Source: Solirubrobacteraceae bacterium
Lineage (GTDB): Bacteria > Actinomycetota > Thermoleophilia > Solirubrobacterales > Solirubrobacteraceae
Reading direction: 5' to 3'
Assembly: GCA_030151725.1 (NCBI GenBank)
Contig: JASLDD010000301.1
Span: 1 to 16,884 of the forward strand
DNA: 16,884 nucleotides
A model generated the notes under the pieces. It searched no databases and was not told where the DNA came from. It worked only from the letters and a program-made list of their open reading frames with translations. A program made the translations under genes and the position numbers. Positions 13,823 through 16,884 of the stretch are shown here, in pieces. Position 1 is the first letter of the stretch. Each line of letters starts with the position of its first letter.

Positions 13823-13849
13823 ACCAGGATTATGCCATAGAAATGCCAT
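13817..13849 (-). promoter_or_regulatory. mazEF promoter with candidate operator repeats
   Basis: On the plus strand ATGCCAT occurs at 13832-13838 and 13843-13849, 11 bp apart (about one helical turn), with a third TGCCAT at 13817-13822 covering the antitoxin start codon. On the minus strand CATAAT (13829-13834) acts as a -10-like box six bases before the ATG and overlaps the first repeat. This fits autorepression by the RHH antitoxin. Confidence 0.45.
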
Positions 13850-14343
13850 CTTGTGGCTTTCTGCTTCGGCCGCTCGCCGCCGCGTCTCAAGACCATGCCT
13901 CAATCACTGGTTCTAGAGCCATTTTCTTCCAGTCGGGTGGAAAGACGATCTCCGCTCGCTTCACGACTGGTGAGCTCACACGCTGCCTCTCCCAATGCGC
14001 GGAGGCTCGTCCTGCAGAGCTCGAGCGCAGCCGAGGCTGAGTCTGCTCATGACCACGCCCAGCAGCCTGGGCTGAGTAGGGAGCACGACGACGCTCCAGC
14101 AAGACACGCTCAGCCTCAGCGAAGCAATCCGAGAGGTATGCGTGGCGGAGATTCGGCTCGCGCTCAGCCCTGATCTGGGCTTACGGGCACGAGACGCGTG
14201 CGATTTCGGCCAGCGACCGCAAGAGATTTTCGGGCAGACGCAGTAGCCCATCAGACGATCCGACGCCCACGCGACAGGGCGTGGGCGGAATCGTGGGCCG
14301 ACGCCGAAAATCAGCGTGTGCCGGAAATTCAGGCCAGGAGCGG
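13850..14343. other. Gene-poor stretch between mazEF and tRNA-Pro
   Basis: About 490 bp hold no convincing gene. Frames on both strands are broken or compositionally odd. A perfect 8-bp hairpin GCCCACGC/GCGTGGGC lies at 14265-14286. One plus-strand frame ending in a TAG at about 14248 reads like protein (TLSLSEAIREVCVAEIRLAL) but has no good start and may be a remnant. The stretch next to a tRNA could be a scar of past insertion, but I see no integrase or duplicated tRNA end. Confidence 0.45.
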
Positions 14344-14401
14344 TGAAAAGCCCAGTACCACAGGGAATCGTTGTTGCTTGGTGACGCCCGGTGGCACTGG
14401 G
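14344..14401 (-). terminator. Intrinsic terminator of tRNA-Pro
   Basis: On the minus strand CCCAGTGCCAC (rc of 14391-14401) pairs with GTGGTACTGGG (rc of 14351-14361), 11 bp with one G-U wobble, across a 29-base loop, followed by CTTTTC. It begins about 20 bases past the tRNA 3' end. The long loop is unusual. Confidence 0.55.
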
Positions 14402-14420
14402 TGATACTCCGGCTCGACTA

Positions 14421-14494
14421 TCGGGGCGAGAGGATTTGAACCTCCGACCCCCTGCTCCCAAAGCAGGTGCGCTACCAGGCTGCGCCACGCCCCG
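14421..14494 (-). tRNA. tRNA-Pro (anticodon UGG)
   Basis: The 74-nt cloverleaf reads on the minus strand with acceptor stem CGGGGCG/CGCCCCG, D-arm GCGCAGCCTGGTAGCGC, anticodon stem CCTGC/GCAGG around TTTGGGA (anticodon TGG, rc of 14458-14460) and T-arm GGAGGTTCAAATCCTC. The discriminator is A and the 3' CCA is not encoded. It would decode CCA and, by wobble, other Pro codons. Confidence 0.97.
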
Positions 14495-14502
14495 TACCGC
14501 TA

Positions 14503-14508
14503 AGAGTA
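14503..14508 (-). promoter_or_regulatory. Candidate -10 box of tRNA-Pro
   Basis: TACTCT on the minus strand lies eight bases before the mature tRNA 5' end, so the primary transcript would have almost no 5' leader. No clear -35. Confidence 0.4.
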
Positions 14509-14546
14509 GCCCTCGGAGCAACTTCCGCATTACAGAGCCCCGGTGA

Positions 14547-14552
14547 TAGCGT
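14547..14552 (+). promoter_or_regulatory. Candidate -10 box of DUF1015 gene
   Basis: TAGCGT stands 11 bases before the ATG at 14564 with no ribosome site between, implying a zero- to four-base leader. It is back to back with the tRNA promoter. Confidence 0.35.
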
Positions 14553-14563
14553 CCGCAACGGTT

Positions 14564-15826
14564 ATGGCTGACGTCCAACCGCTGCGCGCATTGCACTACG
14601 ACCCCGCCGTAGCGGGATCCCTTTCAGACGTAGTCGCGCCGCCATATGACGTGATCGACTCCGAGCAGCGCGCCGCTCTGCTCAGCCGCTCGCCGTTCAA
14701 TGTCGTGGCCGTTGATCTGCCCCAGCCTGGGGACGGCCGCGACGCGTATGAGTCGGCGGGCGAGCTGTTTGAGAGCTGGCAGCTGCAGGGCGCCCTCGTC
14801 CGCGACGCCGAGCCGGCGCTGTGGGCGCACACCCAGGACTACACGGGCCCCGATGGGCGCTCGCGCACCCGGCGCGGGTTCTTCTGCCGCGTGCGCATCG
14901 AGGAGTACGGCGCGGGCCGCGTACGCCCGCACGAGCGCACCCACCCCGGCCCCAAGGAGGACCGCCTCAAGCTGACCAGGGCCACGCGCGCCAACGTCTC
15001 CCCCATCTTCTCGCTCTTCTCAGACCCCACTGGAGCCAGCTGGGACGCCCTCGCCCCAGCCACAGAGCAAGCGCCTTGGGGTGAGGTCAGCGACGCCGAC
15101 GGCACCGTGCACCGCCTTTGGCGAGTTTCTGACCCCGATGCGATAGCCGCGGTGCAGCTCGCCACGCACGATGCCGAGCTGCTGATCGCCGATGGGCACC
15201 ATCGCTACGAGACCATGCAGGCGTACGCCGAGGAGGTGGGCGGCGAGGGACCGCACCGATACATCCTCATGTGCCTGGTCGCACTCGAGGATCCCGGGCT
15301 GACGGTCTTCCCCACGCACCGTCTTGTCAGGGGCCTCGATGAGGGACGCCACGAAGCGCTCCAGCAGGCGCTGGCTCGCGACTTCGACATCGTCGACGTC
15401 TCCGCGGAGGAGATCGCCCCACCTCCGGGCACCGGTCCGCTTGAGCTCGGCTTCATCTCCGGGCGCGACGGGCGCCCCAAGCGGCTGACGCTCAAGGACC
15501 AGGCGATCGCCGACGCGGCCCTGAGCGGGCATTCCGAGCCTTATAGGCATCTCGACACCGGCGTCCTGGAGACATTGGTACTAAAGAACGCACTCGGACT
15601 CAGCGACGATGACATCTCCCACTTCAACGGCCTCTTCTACGCGCGCGACACCGCCGAGGCGCTCGCCATGGTCTCTTCGGGCGACTACGACGCGGCCTTC
15701 CTGATGCGCCCCACGCCGGTGCAGCAGGTGCGCGAAGTGGCCGCCGCCGGCGAGAACATGCCGCCGAAGTCCACGTACTTCTTCCCCAAGCTCCTGACCG
15801 GCCTGCTTTTCAACCCGCTTTCCTAG
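14564..15826 (+). CDS. DUF1015 family protein
   Basis: The 420-residue protein matches DUF1015: N-terminal VVAPPYDVI (23-31), the HERTHPGPKEDR block (123-134), ADGHHRYET (209-217) and a C-terminal AAFLMRPTPVQQVREVA with MPPKSTYFFPK. The function is not experimentally settled as far as I know. The DGHHRY motif resembles the nucleotide-binding DGHHR/GHRR motif of ParB-like/SerK-type kinases, so a small-molecule kinase or nucleotide-binding role is a reasonable guess. ATG 14564 is chosen because family members begin at MxxxxPxxAxxYDP; a GTG at 14543 would lie within the promoter. No signal or membrane segment. Followed after 58 bp by the OsmC gene with its own promoter. Confidence 0.92.
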   Translation: MADVQPLRALHYDPAVAGSLSDVVAPPYDVIDSEQRAALLSRSPFNVVAVDLPQPGDGRDAYESAGELFESWQLQGALVRDAEPALWAHTQDYTGPDGRSRTRRGFFCRVRIEEYGAGRVRPHERTHPGPKEDRLKLTRATRANVSPIFSLFSDPTGASWDALAPATEQAPWGEVSDADGTVHRLWRVSDPDAIAAVQLATHDAELLIADGHHRYETMQAYAEEVGGEGPHRYILMCLVALEDPGLTVFPTHRLVRGLDEGRHEALQQALARDFDIVDVSAEEIAPPPGTGPLELGFISGRDGRPKRLTLKDQAIADAALSGHSEPYRHLDTGVLETLVLKNALGLSDDDISHFNGLFYARDTAEALAMVSSGDYDAAFLMRPTPVQQVREVAAAGENMPPKSTYFFPKLLTGLLFNPLS

Positions 15827-15837
15827 ATCCCCGGGGG

Positions 15838-15843
15838 TATGAT
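15838..15843 (+). promoter_or_regulatory. Candidate -10 box of osmC-like gene
   Basis: TATGAT in the 58-bp gap is close to consensus. The gene behind it has a 35-40 nt leader with a GAAGGGA ribosome site, unlike the leaderless neighbours. The -35 is weak. Confidence 0.45.
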
Positions 15844-15884
15844 CAAGTGAGAGGGCACACGGAGCGAACAACGAAGGGATCTAT

Positions 15885-16319
15885 ATGACCGAGACGCAAG
15901 GGCTCACAAGGATGAAAGCCACCGCGCGTCGTGACGCCGGTGCCTTCAAGCACACGGTTCAGGTGCGCGACCATCAGCTATCCGTCGACGAGCCGCTCGA
16001 CGCGGGCGGCGACGACTCGGGTCCGGACCCTCGTGAGCTACTCGCCGTGAGCCTCGCCTCGTGTACGGCCATCACCATGGAGATGTATGCCGCCCGCAAG
16101 GGCTGGGACATCGGCCATGTGGAGGTCGACGTCGAGTACAGCCCCGCCGAGCGCGGCTGTCCCACCAAGTTCCAGCTCGTGATGCGCCTGCCGGACGACC
16201 TTCCCGAGGAGCAGGTGGAAAAGCTGCGTGTGATCGCCGCCAAGTGCCCCGTGCACCGCGTGCTGGACGGCGAGGTCATGTTCCAGGAGCGCATTGAGCG
16301 CGTTCACCTGGCCGCCTGA
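15885..16319 (+). CDS. OsmC/Ohr-family thiol peroxidase
   Basis: The 144-residue protein has the OsmC fold with both redox cysteines: C60 in LLAVSLASCTAITMEMYA (first residue of the central helix) and C121 in AAKCPVHRVL, plus the conserved Glu (E51). OsmC/Ohr proteins reduce organic hydroperoxides with dihydrolipoyl-type thiols in the cytoplasm. The PVHRVL ending resembles YhfA/OsmC-like members more than Ohr. The ATG at 15885 is seven bases after GAAGGGA. The Nudix reading frame overlaps its 3' end. Confidence 0.93.
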   Translation: MTETQGLTRMKATARRDAGAFKHTVQVRDHQLSVDEPLDAGGDDSGPDPRELLAVSLASCTAITMEMYAARKGWDIGHVEVDVEYSPAERGCPTKFQLVMRLPDDLPEEQVEKLRVIAAKCPVHRVLDGEVMFQERIERVHLAA

Positions 16320-16884
16320 GTCGCCCGCGAGCGCCACTCCAGCGCCCCAGCCGGGCGATCAGATAGCCGCTGCTGTGCTCGTGCCGCTGTTCATGCGCGG
16401 CGCCGGCGAGGAGCCCCATGTTGTGCTCACCCGCAGGCGCGCCGACCTGCGCCGCCACGCAGGCGAGATCTCATTTCCCGGAGGCCGCCAAGACCCCGAG
16501 GACGCAGATCTCGCCGAGACCGCGCTGCGCGAGGCCGAGGAGGAGATCGGACTGGATCGCAAGCAGGTGCAGCTGCTTGGCGAGCTACCCCCCACCTCGA
16601 CGTTCGCCACCAACTACGTCATCCACCCCTTCGTTGGAACCATTCCCCCCGGCCTCCCCTGGCGCCCCTCGGCCAGAGAGGTCGAGGCGGTGCTCGAGCT
16701 GCCGCTGAGCGCCGTGCAGGCGTCCAAGACAAGGGCACCGATCGAACGTCGCGGCATGACCTTCGAGGTCGACGCGTTCATCGTCGACGACCCCCTCATC
16801 TGGGGCGCCACCGCCCGCATCCTGGAGGATCTGTTCGAGGCATTGAGGGTGGGTCGCTTCGGCGACGCCCTGCCCTCGTCGGGC
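16294..16884 (+). CDS. Nudix CoA pyrophosphatase (3' partial)
   Basis: The frame runs off the window end without a stop. It encodes a Nudix hydrolase of the CoA-pyrophosphatase type: VVLTRRRADLRRHAGEISFP matches the UPF0035 pattern (LLTxRxxxLRxHxGxVxFPGG), followed by the Nudix helix ALREAEEEIGL with the metal-binding REAEEE. Such enzymes cut CoA and derivatives into phosphopantetheine and 3',5'-ADP. The start is unclear: TTG 16294 would overlap the osmC-like gene by 26 bases; GTG 16375 or 16381 lies at the first strand (VLVPLF) and may be too short. Co-transcription with the osmC-like gene is likely. Confidence 0.88.
   Translation, partial: MSAFTWPPESPASATPAPQPGDQIAAAVLVPLFMRGAGEEPHVVLTRRRADLRRHAGEISFPGGRQDPEDADLAETALREAEEEIGLDRKQVQLLGELPPTSTFATNYVIHPFVGTIPPGLPWRPSAREVEAVLELPLSAVQASKTRAPIERRGMTFEVDAFIVDDPLIWGATARILEDLFEALRVGRFGDALPSSG

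Noticed and set aside
14265..14286. 8-bp hairpin as terminator of tRNA-Pro
   Set aside because: It lies about 135 bases past the tRNA and lacks a U-tract; the structure at 14344-14401 with CTTTTC is a better candidate.
13976..14596. 206-codon minus-strand open frame
   Set aside because: It reads through tRNA-Pro (the GVAQPGSAPALGAG segment is a translated tRNA, a known false-gene signature), and the rest has no domain.
1..16884. CRISPR arrays, insertion sequences, prophage genes
   Set aside because: No regularly spaced repeats, terminal inverted repeats, transposase or phage structural motifs were found on reading both strands.

Overview
The window is a GC-rich, densely coded chromosomal segment. 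It has actinobacterial traits: an LPXTG-type wall protein, an actinobacterial-style cytochrome P450, an alpha/beta-hydrolase/adenylyl-cyclase fusion and many apparently leaderless genes. The protein mix (DUF1015, hydrolase-cyclase, COG4705 membrane protein, glycogen-synthase-like GT4) makes me suspect the class Thermoleophilia (Solirubrobacterales-like), but this is an inference without a marker-gene search.

Layout. Positions 1-2500 are a loose, partly eroded region. It holds a NarL-type response regulator with an unusual receiver, a truncated LuxR-type HTH on the opposite strand, a 61-residue two-helix membrane peptide and a COG4705 multi-pass membrane protein with a clear fourfold internal repeat. 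About 600 bp without a convincing gene (2509-3104) precede a stand-alone cytochrome P450, closed by a hairpin terminator shared with a convergent LPXTG-anchored secreted protein. A minus-strand operon follows: a GT4 glycosyltransferase whose stop lies one base before the start of a long-chain acyl-CoA synthetase. Divergent from it are a DUF318/ArsP-like permease fused to a YHS metal-binding domain and a DsbA/HCCA-isomerase-like thioredoxin-fold protein.

From 9760 to 13211 there is a small conserved hypothetical (minus). A plus-strand cluster follows: a NYN/PIN-like nuclease overlapping (TGATG) an alpha/beta-hydrolase-class III cyclase fusion, then a fumarylacetoacetate hydrolase-family enzyme and an NTF2-like protein. 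A minus-strand MazEF-type toxin-antitoxin pair (GTGA overlap) comes next, then about 500 bp without a gene, a tRNA-Pro(UGG) with its own terminator, and divergently a DUF1015 protein, an OsmC peroxidase-like protein and a Nudix CoA-pyrophosphatase cut by the window end.

Points that deserve most attention: the exact [FY]W-x9-G-x4-D repeat (four copies) in the COG4705 protein; the receiver domain lacking its acidic pair and lysine; the hydrolase-cyclase whose hydrolase half has Ser where the catalytic His is expected, coupled to a nuclease; the permease-YHS fusion; and a recurrent -10-like element (TANNNT) placed 6-8 bases before start codons, suggesting widespread leaderless transcription. No CRISPR array, insertion sequence or phage module was seen.
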